From: Kutzneria buriramensis
Lineage (GTDB): Bacteria > Actinomycetota > Actinomycetes > Mycobacteriales > Pseudonocardiaceae
Direction of reading: 5' to 3'
DNA length: 64,000 nucleotides
Assembly: GCF_003387475.1 (NCBI RefSeq)
Contig: NZ_QUNO01000013.1
Coordinates: 248,001-312,000 of the forward strand
A model generated the notes under the pieces. It made no database searches, was not told where the DNA came from, and worked only from the letters and a program-made list of their open reading frames with translations. Numbering within the stretch: the first letter of the stretch is position 1; each line of letters opens with the position of its first letter. Below, in pieces: positions 44,564-53,783 of this stretch. The position numbers and the translations under genes are program-made.

Positions 44564-47056
44564 ATGGCGGCAACGCCGGAGTATCTGGAGCGAGTTCGGG
44601 ACATCGATCCGAGCCGGCTGCTGATGAACACCCGCAGGGGCGAGCAGCTGGCGCCCTATGAGCCGAGGGACACCGACCGACTACTGGACCAACGGCTGGC
44701 CAAACCCGGCATCGTCGTGATCAGGCACGGTCACTCGTCGGGGGCGCGCCGCACGGCCTACGAGGCGCTGCTGCGCAACCTGCCGAACGCCTACCTCTCG
44801 ATCGTGGATCCGCCTCCCGACGCCGACGGCGACGTGGTCCTGTGGCTGGACGGCACCTGGTTCGACGGCGGCCGGCCACTGTTCACCGACCTGGTGAGAT
44901 GGGTGCAGACGGCGGCCCGGCGCTGGATCGTCGCGCTGGTGGGTGACGCGCGTGTCACGAGCAATCAGTGGGACGCCATCCTGGACGCGATGCACCCCCG
45001 CGTCGTCACGCACTCGGCGCAGGTTCGCAGCAAAGCCGACCCTCCAGCGCCGGCCGACGCCGAATCAGCCGAGCCGGAACCACCTCGCCCGATGCTGGGG
45101 CACGTCGCCGACTACCGGCCCGACACCGATCGCGGTGTCGACCGGCTCAACATCACCGCCGACGTCAACATGCTCGCCGATCTCGTCACGTCCCGGCTGG
45201 TGGAGCCGCCGCTGTCCATCGGCCTGTTCGGCAACTGGGGCGCGGGCAAGAGCTTCTTCATGCGGGAGATGCGGCACCGGATCGCACTGCTGGCGCGGTC
45301 GGCACGGGAGGCTGAGCAGGAGAGCGGTCGGGAGGCGTCGTCGTACTGCTCCTCGGTCCGACAAATCACCTTCAACGCCTGGCACTACTCCGAGTCCAAC
45401 CTGTGGGCCAGCCTTGCCACGCACATCTTCGACAGCCTCGCGGCCGGCAGTTCCGACGACGACCTGCAACGCCGGGTCGACGAACTCGCGGCGTTGCGCG
45501 ACAAGGAACAGTCGCTGCTCAAGCAGCTCAGCACGGTCCGCCTCGAACGCATGTTGTTGTCGGCGCAACAGGAACGCCGGGCCGGGCGCGGTGAGGCCCT
45601 GCGGGTCGGGGCGGCAGCGCTGGCGGAGCTGTCCGGGATCGACCGCGCGTGGGTGGCGACGCAGCTCGGTGTGGACGAGCCGACAATCGAGGACCTGCAA
45701 CGGTTTGCCAAGGACGCCAAGGCGGCGCGGGTCGATGCCCGCAATGTTGTCCGTTGGGCGCTCCGGGATCCGATGATCGCGATCGTGCTGCTGGTCGGTC
45801 TCGCGGCGGTCGGCGTGCTGGCGGTCGCGGTCGGCCGGGTCGACTGGTCCTGGCTGGCCGGCGTCGGCGCCGTGCTGGCGGCCGCCGGCACGGCGGTGGT
45901 GCGGGCGACCGCGGCGATCGGCCGGATCCGCAAGGCCGCCAAGGAAACGCAGCCGTCTGCGAAGATCCGGGACCGCCTGGCCGAGCTGGACAAAGAGGCC
46001 GAGCGCCTCGAAGGGACCATCGCCGAGCTCGCGCCATATCACGACGTCGCCGCGTTCGCCGCAGCCCGCACCACCGGCGAGACCTATCAGGACGACTATC
46101 GGCGACACCTCGGCCTGATGTCGACGCTACGCCGCGACCTGGACACCTTCGCCGCGCTGCTGACCCAGGAGCGGGCGGACGGTGCGACCGGCGTAGAACG
46201 GATCGTGCTGTACATCGACGACCTGGACCGCTGCCCGCCGGGGATGGTGATCAAGGTGCTCGAGGCCGTTCACCTCATGCTGGCGCTACCGGTGTTCGTG
46301 GTGGTCGTAGGCGTGGACGCGCGCTGGCTGGTCCGGGCGATCCGCCGGCACTACGGCACTCTGATGGACGACAAGACCACCGACACCGCGTTCGCCACGC
46401 AGTACCTGGAGAAGATCTTCCAGATCCCGTTCCTGCTGTCCCCCATGGGCGACGCCGGATTCGCCGCGCTGATCAACGGTCTGACCGAGCCGGACGGCCT
46501 GGAGACCGAGATCGACAGCCTCATGCCGGCGGTGGCCGAGCAACAGTTCGAGTCTCCGACCACGGGACCGATCGTCGCAGCGGGGGAAATCTCAGAAGGT
46601 CCATTGCCTGCGCCAACGCCCACACCGATCCCGCCCACCTTGGAATTGAGGCCGGCGCGGCTGACCGTGTCCCGAGCGGAGCGGGAATTCTTGACCTCGC
46701 TGGCGCCACTGGTCCGCTCACCCCGTGGCGCGAAACGACTGGTGAACCTCTATCGCCTGCTTCGGGCCCGGCTCTCCGCGACAGAGCTGGTCGACTTCAT
46801 CGGGTCGAACGACTACGAGGCCGTCCTCACCCTGCTCGCGGCAATGGTTGGCTATCCCCACGAGGCAACTCAACTGTTCGAAGTGATCCGGACCGCCGAC
46901 GCGGACGACGAATGGAACGAGATCATCCCCAGACTGAACGACGCGTCCGAGTTGCAGTCGGCACTGTCAAGAAGGCGATTTTCTTGGACGGCCACGGCCA
47001 CGGCAGCCAAGCCTTGGCTGTCGATCGTTAGCCGCTTCTCGTTCGGCGTCACCTGA
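44564..47056 (+). CDS. KAP family P-loop NTPase with unusual N-terminal domain
   Basis: 830 aa. Residues about 1-150 are an unidentified domain (VIRHGHSSGARRTAYEALLRN, then VALVGDARVTSNQWD). A charged proline linker follows, then the KAP NTPase: Walker A GLFGNWGAGKS (from residue 220) and Walker B IVLYIDDLDRC (from 547). Between them are two adjacent hydrophobic segments (about 402-452), the usual KAP membrane pair, flanked by a long coiled region (about 470-510). A second helical block follows at 690-800. KAP NTPases are membrane-linked STAND-type ATPases; some are found with anti-phage genes. It starts 28 bases after the PLP gene, so the two may be cotranscribed. Confidence 0.85.
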   Translation: MAATPEYLERVRDIDPSRLLMNTRRGEQLAPYEPRDTDRLLDQRLAKPGIVVIRHGHSSGARRTAYEALLRNLPNAYLSIVDPPPDADGDVVLWLDGTWFDGGRPLFTDLVRWVQTAARRWIVALVGDARVTSNQWDAILDAMHPRVVTHSAQVRSKADPPAPADAESAEPEPPRPMLGHVADYRPDTDRGVDRLNITADVNMLADLVTSRLVEPPLSIGLFGNWGAGKSFFMREMRHRIALLARSAREAEQESGREASSYCSSVRQITFNAWHYSESNLWASLATHIFDSLAAGSSDDDLQRRVDELAALRDKEQSLLKQLSTVRLERMLLSAQQERRAGRGEALRVGAAALAELSGIDRAWVATQLGVDEPTIEDLQRFAKDAKAARVDARNVVRWALRDPMIAIVLLVGLAAVGVLAVAVGRVDWSWLAGVGAVLAAAGTAVVRATAAIGRIRKAAKETQPSAKIRDRLAELDKEAERLEGTIAELAPYHDVAAFAAARTTGETYQDDYRRHLGLMSTLRRDLDTFAALLTQERADGATGVERIVLYIDDLDRCPPGMVIKVLEAVHLMLALPVFVVVVGVDARWLVRAIRRHYGTLMDDKTTDTAFATQYLEKIFQIPFLLSPMGDAGFAALINGLTEPDGLETEIDSLMPAVAEQQFESPTTGPIVAAGEISEGPLPAPTPTPIPPTLELRPARLTVSRAEREFLTSLAPLVRSPRGAKRLVNLYRLLRARLSATELVDFIGSNDYEAVLTLLAAMVGYPHEATQLFEVIRTADADDEWNEIIPRLNDASELQSALSRRRFSWTATATAAKPWLSIVSRFSFGVT

Positions 47057-47059
47057 CCG

Positions 47060-47503
47060 TCATTCCCGCTCGACCTTGCGGAGCCCGTTCTCCGGCGTCC
47101 ACCATTCGATGACGAGCAGCGTCGCCCCGGCGTTGAGGTGCGTGTGCACGACTTCCGACACCTCCACCCGGAAACGGTCGGAATCCTCGCCGCCGACGTG
47201 CACAGCCCGGCCGGCGATCTTCGCCTCGCCGGGCCATTTCGCCTCCTCGCCGTCCACCGGGTCGACGGTCGCGCTGTGCAGCGCGAACCGCGGATCGCGT
47301 TTCAGGTCGACGCCCTTGCGCGCGTTCGGCATCGAGCCGAAGAACAGGTCGCCGTCCTCGAAGACGGTCTCGATGCCGGAGATCCGCGGCGAGCCGTCGG
47401 CCCGCAGCGTGGCGATCGTCTTGTGCCGGTGCGCGTCGAACAGCGCCCGCACCCGCCGGGCGAACTCCGGCTCGGCCGCGTCCACGTCCTGCCACCGTGT
47501 CAT
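47060..47503 (-). CDS. Pyridoxamine 5'-phosphate oxidase-like (PPOX/F420) protein
   Basis: 147 aa, split-barrel flavin/F420-binding fold. The conserved motif ALFDAHRHKTIATLRADGSPRISGIE and a following RDPRFALHS strand mark the PPOX class. Actinobacterial members bind F420 or FMN; with an F420-type LLM enzyme in the window, F420 is plausible. ATG 47503. Its stop is 3 bases from the KAP gene stop (convergent). The partner substrate is unknown. Confidence 0.83.
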   Translation of the reverse strand: MTRWQDVDAAEPEFARRVRALFDAHRHKTIATLRADGSPRISGIETVFEDGDLFFGSMPNARKGVDLKRDPRFALHSATVDPVDGEEAKWPGEAKIAGRAVHVGGEDSDRFRVEVSEVVHTHLNAGATLLVIEWWTPENGLRKVERE

Positions 47504-47671
47504 CCGCAGATGATCGCACCGTTCGCCCGACCAGGTGGCGAGGTCCGCGGTGACCGGTATCGCCGTACGCCCGATCGAGTGACATGTCCGTTCGGGAACG
47601 TTCGTCGGATGATCGCGCGCCAGTCACGCGATCATGGCAACCAATCGGGCGTGCGGCTCGTACCAAGAGGC

Positions 47672-48559
47672 ATGAGCACGTCTTCGCGCAGACGCCCCGG
47701 GGTACGGCTGGGCACCGTGGCAGCCGCCGCGGTCCTGGGCGCCGGGGCCGCCTGCGCCTTCACCGTGACCCATGCCCTGCCCGCGCCTCACCGTCCGGAG
47801 CCGTCCGAGCACACTGCGCCCAGCGCCACCGACAGCGAACGCCCACACGTGGTCAGCGCCACCACGACCACCACACCGCCGCCCCCGAAACCCATTCTTC
47901 CGTTCAACGTGAAATTGACGACGCCGGACATTCCGACGCCGGCCGGCGGCGTGCGCAGCGGCGCGTGCAGCGGTTCCCTCATCGCCCCGAATTGGGTGCT
48001 CACCGCCGGCCACTGCTTTCACGACATCAATGACGTCCGAATCGGCGGCGCGCCGCAATATCACATGACCGCGACCGTCGGAAAACTCAAGGACAGCGAT
48101 CCCGGCGGCGAATCCGCGCAGGTCGTCGACGTCCGCCAGTCGCCGGTCAACGACCTCGCCGTGGTGCGCCTGGACAAGCCGATCACCGACATCGCCCCGC
48201 TGGCGCTGGCCGCCACGCCGCCCACCGTGGGCGAGGCGCTCCAGTTCGCCGGCTGGGGCTCGATCTCCCCCACCGTCGTCGCACCGTCGGACCACCTCAA
48301 GCGCGGTCAGTTCACCGTCGCCGCCATCCACGCCACCACCGTCGACGCCGAGTCCGTGGTGCCGCGCACCGTCGAGAACAGCCCCTGCCCCGACGACTCC
48401 GGCGGCCCATTCTTCGTCTCCCCCGACAACATGACCGGCACCGTCGTCGCCATCGTCGACAACGGACCGGCCTGTCCGCAGGCGGGTCTGGAGGTCATCG
48501 CCCGGGTCGACGTGGTCAACGGCTGGATCCACAAGCAGATCGACGCCACTCCGCAGTAG
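47672..48559 (+). CDS. Secreted trypsin-like serine protease, atypical oxyanion residue
   Basis: 295 aa. Residues 1-30 look like a long signal peptide/anchor (SRRRPGVRLGTVAAAAVLG...), followed by a Ser/Thr/Pro linker (to about 75). The chymotrypsin fold has His114 (TAGHC), Asp161 (NDLAVVRLD) and Ser243. The active-site sequence is CPDDSGGP, where the family has CxGDSGGP: the Gly that forms the oxyanion hole (chymotrypsin 193) is an Asp. The enzyme may be inactive or use a different backbone arrangement. ATG 47672 has AAGAGG 2-7 bases upstream. Confidence 0.85.
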   Translation: MSTSSRRRPGVRLGTVAAAAVLGAGAACAFTVTHALPAPHRPEPSEHTAPSATDSERPHVVSATTTTTPPPPKPILPFNVKLTTPDIPTPAGGVRSGACSGSLIAPNWVLTAGHCFHDINDVRIGGAPQYHMTATVGKLKDSDPGGESAQVVDVRQSPVNDLAVVRLDKPITDIAPLALAATPPTVGEALQFAGWGSISPTVVAPSDHLKRGQFTVAAIHATTVDAESVVPRTVENSPCPDDSGGPFFVSPDNMTGTVVAIVDNGPACPQAGLEVIARVDVVNGWIHKQIDATPQ

Positions 48560-48588
48560 CGTGTCCACGTCCCCGGCAATGGAGGCAA

Positions 48589-49084
48589 ATGGCGCGCGTA
48601 CGGACCGTTCTGGCCGCACTTGCGGCAACGGCGTTGGTACCCGTCGGCCTGGCCGTTCCGGCGGCCGCCGCGGCGTGCGAGGTGGGCGTCACCGGCGCGG
48701 TGGCGACGCCGGCGGCCCACACCGTCGCGCAGCTGCGGGTCCTGCTCACGGTGACGGCACGCGACCACCGCACGGTGACTGTGGCGTTGGGCGAGCTGGA
48801 CCCCAGCTTCGGCAACCACCTGGCGGTGCTGACCCTCGACCGCGGAGTCGACTTCGTCGTGCCGGGCGACCGCAGCCGGGCCCGCGAGCTCCACGACGTC
48901 ACGGGCATCCGCGTCGCCGTGTCGGACGCCGCCGCACGGACAACCGCGCCGGGGTCGGTGCAGGTCGCTGCTGCTGTCGACGGTCGAGGACGGCACCGCG
49001 CTGACGCAGCCCCGGCTGGTCGCCGACGGCGACGTCAAGGGCGGCCGCTACGTCTCGGGCGTGGTCGCGCTGCAGGTCACGTGA
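48589..49084 (+). pseudogene. Secreted protein gene with an apparent frameshift
   Basis: ATG 48589 (GGAGG 4 bases upstream) gives a signal peptide (MARVRTVLAALAATALVPVG, cleavage near AAA/CEV) and a reading frame that stays convincing to about codon 125. From about 48960 the coherent coding potential moves to the next frame: LLLSTVEDGTALTQPRLVADG, then VSGVVALQVT ending at TGA 49082-49084, just before the convergent LuxR stop. In the original frame the tail turns into arginine-rich noise. A single-base indel near 48945-48965 would rejoin the two halves into a roughly 165-aa secreted protein. Family unrecognised. A sequencing error cannot be excluded. Confidence 0.6.
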
Positions 49085-51764
49085 CCTGGTTCCGCACCCA
49101 TTCGACGAGCGCGGCCCGGGACGTGATGCCGAGTCGCTTGTAACCGTTGCGCAGATGGGTTTCGACGGTTCGCTCGCTCAGGAACAGCCGGGCGGCGATG
49201 GCGGCGTTGGTCAGCCCCTCCCCGACCAGCCGCACGATCTCGGCCTCGCGCCTGGTGAGCGCGCCGAGGCCGTGCGTCCGCGCGAGGCGACGGGCGCGCT
49301 CCAGCCACGGCTTCGTGCCGGCGCGCTCGAAGACCACGAGGCAGTCGGCGATCGCGTCGGCAGTGGGATTGCGCTCGGCGTCTTCCAGACGTGCTTGCGC
49401 GGCCAGCAGAGGCGCGCCCATCGCGGCGAATTTGTCGGCGGCGCCGGCGAAACCGGCCAGCCGATCGGCGCAGGCGTCGACCAACGGCGCGGAGTGGCCG
49501 ATGAGACGCATGAGCCCGGTGAGCTGGGCGGCGGTGTCGCCGTCGCCCACGGCTTGCGCGGCCTGGGCGGCGAAGAGCACGCGCGCACAGCCCAACAGCG
49601 GGTCCTCGAAGGCGGCGATGTCCCGCAGCGGCGGCGCGTCCTGCGGCCGGCCGCGGTGCAGGGCGATCGCCGTCGCGGCGAGCTCGCTGGCCTCGTCGAA
49701 CGCGAACTCCGGCTCGTCGAGTTCGCGCAGCGACTCGCCCAGACGCTGCTCGGCCTCGTCGAGGCGGCCGAGTTCGGCCAGCAGGAACGCGGCGAAGGTG
49801 AGCTGTCGGGCGATCAGCCGGTGCAGCTCCTCGGCCCGCGCGTCGGCGATGCCGCCCTCGATCTCGGTCAACGCCCCGAGCGGATCGCCGGCGAAGTACC
49901 GGACCATCGCCAGCGCGAACCGCATCGAGCCACGCGCCGCCGGGAACTGCGACTCCGTCGCGGCGGCCGCGTGGTGGAGCGCCGCCGGCACGTCGCCCGT
50001 GAGCACGCAGACACCGGAGAGGATCCGCCGCGCGCCGTAGTCGAGCTCCGGCGCGTCGGCCCCGCAGCGCATGGCGTGCTCGTGCGCGGCCTCCAGTTCG
50101 CGCCGAGCCAGCGCGAAGTCGCCGTGGAGTACGGCCAGGTAACCGCGCGACTGCCGTGCGACCGACTGCGGTGCATCCGCGGGATCGCGGCCGCAGACGG
50201 CCGCCAACTGCTCGCTGAGCGAACGGATGTGGGCGAGGTCGCGGTGGCGCTGTGCCAGCGCCCAGCGCAGCAGGCCGACGTAGTCGCTCTGGTCCGCCGC
50301 GAGCAGCATCCCGTGCTCGGCGTGGGTGTCCGCCAGCGAGAAGTCGCCGCGCTCGGCCTCCAATGCCGCCAGCAGCATCAGGAACCGCGGCCGCCACTGC
50401 TGATCGTCGGCGCGACCGGCCGCCACCAGGCCCTCCGACCACGCCGTGGCGGCTTGCGTGGGACGACCGGCCTGCTGCTGCGCCAACCCGAGGTCGTGCA
50501 GGAGCTCCAGCCGCTGATCAGGGGCGGCGCGGTCCAGTGCAACCGTCAGGTATTCGACCGCCTCTGTGGTCGCGAACGCGTGCAGCGCGCGCCGCCCGGC
50601 CGCGGCGAGCACCTCGACGGCCTGCCGCGTGGGGACATGGTCGCCCGCACGCAGGTAGTGCGGCGCGACCGTGAGCACGTCATCAGGCATCGCGCCGGCC
50701 ACCGCCGCGTGCAGGCGGGCACGCTCGTTGGCGCTCAGCTCCGCGTACGCGACCTCGGCGTACAGCGGGTGCGCCACGCGGTACCGCACGGCCGACCCGG
50801 TCACGTGCTCCGCGATCAGCATGTGGTCGCGCAGGCGCCGCAACGTCGTGTCGAGCGAGGCCTCGTGCTGCCACGCCTTGTGCAGCATGCTCAGCGACCC
50901 GTCGTCGCCGGCGACGGCGATCAGCTCCAGCAGCGTGCGCGCTGGTTCGTCGAGCTCGTGCAGCCGGTCCAGCACCACGTCCCGCACGATGTGCCACTGC
51001 GTCCGAGAGCCGCGCGGCGCCAGCGCGCTGATGAACAGCGGCACGCCATGACTTCTCGCGGTGACGTCGCTCAGCAGCTCCGGCGACGGCGGCGCGTCGA
51101 GTAGATTCCCCAGCATCTCAGCCACTTCGTCGTCGCTGAGCACGTCCAGCGCAAGCTCCCGACCCGTCGGCTGCCTGCGCACGCTGACCGCCAGATCCGC
51201 CAGTGCGCTGCCCGGCGCCGCCGTGCGGTGCGCGCCGATGACGAGCAGCCGTCGGTCCACTGTGTCGCGGCCCAGGTAGTGCAGCAGCTCGACGGTGCCA
51301 CGATCCGCCCAGTGCAGGTCGTCGACCAGCAGCATCGTCGGCGCCTTGGCCGTCAGCCGCTCCATCAGCCGACGCACCGCCTCGAACATCCGGGTCCGCT
51401 CCAGCTCCGGATCCGACGCCGGCGACGGCGTCGGCAGCAGCGGATGCGGTATCAGCCGGCCGAGATCCGGCAGCCCGTCCAGCTCGGTGGCCAGCTCGGT
51501 TTCCGGCAGCGTGTCGAGGTGACGGCGCAGCGCCGCCACGATCGGCCCGTACGCCAGTCCCGTCTGCAATGGATCGGCCTGGCCGATCAGGGTCGTGAAG
51601 CCACGTCGTCGCGCCTCGTCGACCGCGTGCTCCCCCAGCCGCGTCTTGCCGATGCCGGCCTGCCCGGAGATCACCAGGACGCCACCGCGGCCGTCCGCCG
51701 CGGCCTCGACCGCGCCCGTGAGCGCCGCCAGCTCCGTCCGCCGTCCCACCAACTGTGTGTTCAT
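49077..51764 (-). CDS. LuxR family transcriptional regulator with AAA domain (LAL type)
   Basis: 895 aa. The N-terminal ATPase has Walker A GQAGIGKTRLG and Walker B MLLVDDLHWAD. The middle 500 residues are helical, TPR-like. The C-terminal LuxR helix-turn-helix reads LTRREAEIVRLVGEGLTNAA and RTVETHLRNGYKRLG (about residues 830-890). The LAL architecture is as in MalT. No pathway is inferable from neighbours. ATG 51764. It is convergent with the frameshifted secreted protein gene. Confidence 0.9.
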   Translation of the reverse strand: MNTQLVGRRTELAALTGAVEAAADGRGGVLVISGQAGIGKTRLGEHAVDEARRRGFTTLIGQADPLQTGLAYGPIVAALRRHLDTLPETELATELDGLPDLGRLIPHPLLPTPSPASDPELERTRMFEAVRRLMERLTAKAPTMLLVDDLHWADRGTVELLHYLGRDTVDRRLLVIGAHRTAAPGSALADLAVSVRRQPTGRELALDVLSDDEVAEMLGNLLDAPPSPELLSDVTARSHGVPLFISALAPRGSRTQWHIVRDVVLDRLHELDEPARTLLELIAVAGDDGSLSMLHKAWQHEASLDTTLRRLRDHMLIAEHVTGSAVRYRVAHPLYAEVAYAELSANERARLHAAVAGAMPDDVLTVAPHYLRAGDHVPTRQAVEVLAAAGRRALHAFATTEAVEYLTVALDRAAPDQRLELLHDLGLAQQQAGRPTQAATAWSEGLVAAGRADDQQWRPRFLMLLAALEAERGDFSLADTHAEHGMLLAADQSDYVGLLRWALAQRHRDLAHIRSLSEQLAAVCGRDPADAPQSVARQSRGYLAVLHGDFALARRELEAAHEHAMRCGADAPELDYGARRILSGVCVLTGDVPAALHHAAAATESQFPAARGSMRFALAMVRYFAGDPLGALTEIEGGIADARAEELHRLIARQLTFAAFLLAELGRLDEAEQRLGESLRELDEPEFAFDEASELAATAIALHRGRPQDAPPLRDIAAFEDPLLGCARVLFAAQAAQAVGDGDTAAQLTGLMRLIGHSAPLVDACADRLAGFAGAADKFAAMGAPLLAAQARLEDAERNPTADAIADCLVVFERAGTKPWLERARRLARTHGLGALTRREAEIVRLVGEGLTNAAIAARLFLSERTVETHLRNGYKRLGITSRAALVEWVRNQVT

Positions 51765-51794
51765 CGGTGGCCACCCCCAGTCACACCCTAGGGG

Positions 51795-52139
51795 TCAGTC
51801 TGCCCCATGGGCCTGTCCGGCCCGTACCGGCCGTGCGCTGCTGGCGGTGGTCAACATGACGGCGAGACCTCCGGTGACGGCCGTGCCGCCGATGACCACC
51901 GCGACGGCGGCGGCGACCCCCAGGGCGGACGCGAAGGCGGCGCCGACGACGATCGCGGCGATGCCGGCCAGTGCGACGAGGCCCGACCAGAGGAAAGGCC
52001 GCGGCGGACGCTGCGGCCGGTGGTCGCCGGTCGGCACGGCGAACAGGCGGACGAGTTGGGTCAGCGCGACATCGCCGGCCAGTGAGTGGTCCAGCCGGGC
52101 CAGGCGCCGTCGCTGCCGGATGGACAGGCCTTTGCTCAT
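51795..52139 (-). CDS. DUF3040-like membrane protein
   Basis: 114 aa. N-terminal positively charged amphipathic helix with LSIRQRRRLARLDHSLAGD, the DUF3040 lead-in pattern, then two hydrophobic helices (about 50-75, 80-100). The C-terminal residues are short and polar. ATG 52139 has AAGGAG at a distance of 11 bases. It lies downstream of, and on the same strand as, the mechanosensitive channel gene, 59 bases away. Identity as DUF3040 is probable, not certain. Confidence 0.6.
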   Translation of the reverse strand: MSKGLSIRQRRRLARLDHSLAGDVALTQLVRLFAVPTGDHRPQRPPRPFLWSGLVALAGIAAIVVGAAFASALGVAAAVAVVIGGTAVTGGLAVMLTTASSARPVRAGQAHGAD

Positions 52140-52198
52140 GACTACCAGTGCTCCTTTCCCGCCACTACGGCTGCCCGGCCAGCGACCCGCGAAACGCG

Positions 52199-52816
52199 TC
52201 ACTCCGGCTGGTGCAGGCCCACGGTGACGCCGGCGGCCAGCACGCCGGCGTTGGGCAGCAGCAGCGTGCCGTTGTCGGCGGCGAGCGTCACGTAGGTCAG
52301 GCCCAGCGCCCGCACCCGGCCGGTGAACGGCCCGTTCAGCGCGCCGGACCGCACCTCGATGGTGTCGCCGACGCGAAACGGCCGCACCAGCAGGATCATC
52401 AGGCCGGCGAACACGTTGCCCAGGGTCTGCTGGGCGGCGATGCCGACCACGACGCCGGTCAGCGCCCCGCCGACGATCAGCTGCTGCAAGGGGATCGCCA
52501 GCAGGCTCAAGGCGCTCAGCACGACCACGCAGTAGCCGGCGGCCGAGATGACCACGGCCAGCACCGAGCCGGCCGAACCGAGGCCGCGGCGGCGAAACCG
52601 GGCGTCGACGTAGCCGGCGATGCGGCGCACCGAGAGCACGCCGCCGATCAGGAACAACAGGGTGCCGGCCAGCGAGACGGCCTTCAGCAGCACCTTGTCC
52701 TGGGTCGGGACGAGCCCGGAGTCCTGGGCGTTCACCACGATCAACCCCGCGATCGCGACCACCACCCACAGCAGCGGCCGGCGCAGGCGGACAGCTTTCT
52801 CCACCGTTGCGGTCAT
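52199..52816 (-). CDS. Small mechanosensitive ion channel (MscS family)
   Basis: 205 aa, shorter than E. coli MscS (286 aa). Four hydrophobic segments at about 15-35, 45-65, 85-105 and 105-130. The pore helix and beta domain are recognisable: GGALTGVVVGIAAQQTLGN, then ILLVRPFRVGDTIEV. The C-terminal cytoplasmic alpha/beta cage is missing; the protein ends a few residues after the beta domain. It should open on membrane tension and release osmolytes. ATG 52816 is 9 bases from a GGGTAG element with no Shine-Dalgarno. Confidence 0.83.
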   Translation of the reverse strand: MTATVEKAVRLRRPLLWVVVAIAGLIVVNAQDSGLVPTQDKVLLKAVSLAGTLLFLIGGVLSVRRIAGYVDARFRRRGLGSAGSVLAVVISAAGYCVVVLSALSLLAIPLQQLIVGGALTGVVVGIAAQQTLGNVFAGLMILLVRPFRVGDTIEVRSGALNGPFTGRVRALGLTYVTLAADNGTLLLPNAGVLAAGVTVGLHQPE

Positions 52817-52825
52817 GAAGATCGC

Positions 52826-52852
52826 CTACCCGGGTGACCCCCGGGCACAAAC
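52826..52852 (-). promoter_or_regulatory. SigB/SigF-type promoter of the mechanosensitive channel gene
   Basis: Minus strand: GTTT (52849-52852), 17-base spacer (one longer than usual), GGGTAG (52826-52831), 9 bases to ATG 52816. No Shine-Dalgarno. Confidence 0.5.
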
Positions 52853-52859
52853 ACCGGTC

Positions 52860-53783
52860 TCAGGATGCCTTGCGGCTGGCGCGTTTCACGGCCGACGCGA
52901 GCTCGTCGCGGTTCATCTTCGACCGGCCTCTGATGCCCAGCTCCCGCGCTGCCTCCTCCAGTTCGGACTTGCTCGCGTCCACCACCGAGGAACGCCGCTT
53001 CCCGCCGCGGCCGCTGTTCTCCACGCTGCGCCGCAACGCGTCCAGCAGGTCGGTGGTCTGCGTCGGCTCCGGCGGCTCGGCCTCGACGACGATCTCCCTG
53101 CCCTTGCGCTTGTCCTCGATCAGCTTGTGCACCTTGCGCGTGTACGTGTCACGGAAGTCGCGCGGCCGCCACGGCATGGCCATGGACTCGATCAGCTGCG
53201 TCGCCATCTTCAGCTCGTTGGCGTGCGGCCGACCGCCGGACGGCATGGTGTCGATGTCGTGCGGGTCGCGGATCTCGTCGGCGTAGTACAGCGTGTCCAG
53301 CGCGAGCACGCCGTCGTCGGCGCGGATGTCGGTGAGATACTGCTTGCCCCGCATGACGAACGAGGCGATGCCGACCCGGTTGCTCTGGTCCAGCGCCTGG
53401 GTCAGCAGCGTGTACGGCCGCGCGTACTCGTCCTTGGCCGGCGCGAGCCAGTAGGTCTTCTGGAAGTGGATCGGGTCGATGTCGTCCAGGTCGACGAAGC
53501 CGGTGATCTCGATCGACTTCGACCGGCCCGGCGCGATGGCCGCCAGCTCGTCCGGCTCGACCAGCACGTACTCGCCGTCGTCGACCTCGTGGCCGCGCAC
53601 GATGTCGGCGTACTCGACCTCCTTGCCGGTCCGCTCGTTCACGCGCTGGTACCGGATCCGGTCCGAGGTGCCGCGCTCGAACTGGTTGAAGTGCACGGTG
53701 TGGTCCTCGGTCGCGCTGAACAGGGCGACCGGGATCGTCACCAGGCCGAAGCTGATGGACCCGCTCCAGATGGACCGCGGCAT
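52860..53783 (-). CDS. ku: Ku protein (non-homologous end joining)
   Basis: 307 aa. The bacterial Ku core is present: MPRSIWSGSISFGLVTIPV at the N terminus, KSIEITGFVDLDDIDPIHFQKTYWLAP in the middle, and MATQLIESM near residue 195. The C-terminal 60 residues hold a basic helix (SELEEAARELGIRGRSKMNRDELASAVKRA) of the LEM/SAP-like type known in streptomycete Ku. The protein threads onto DNA ends and recruits LigD, which is not in this window. ATG 53783 shares a TGATG junction with the hydrolase gene and has GGAGG 6 bases upstream. Confidence 0.9.
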   Translation of the reverse strand: MPRSIWSGSISFGLVTIPVALFSATEDHTVHFNQFERGTSDRIRYQRVNERTGKEVEYADIVRGHEVDDGEYVLVEPDELAAIAPGRSKSIEITGFVDLDDIDPIHFQKTYWLAPAKDEYARPYTLLTQALDQSNRVGIASFVMRGKQYLTDIRADDGVLALDTLYYADEIRDPHDIDTMPSGGRPHANELKMATQLIESMAMPWRPRDFRDTYTRKVHKLIEDKRKGREIVVEAEPPEPTQTTDLLDALRRSVENSGRGGKRRSSVVDASKSELEEAARELGIRGRSKMNRDELASAVKRASRKAS

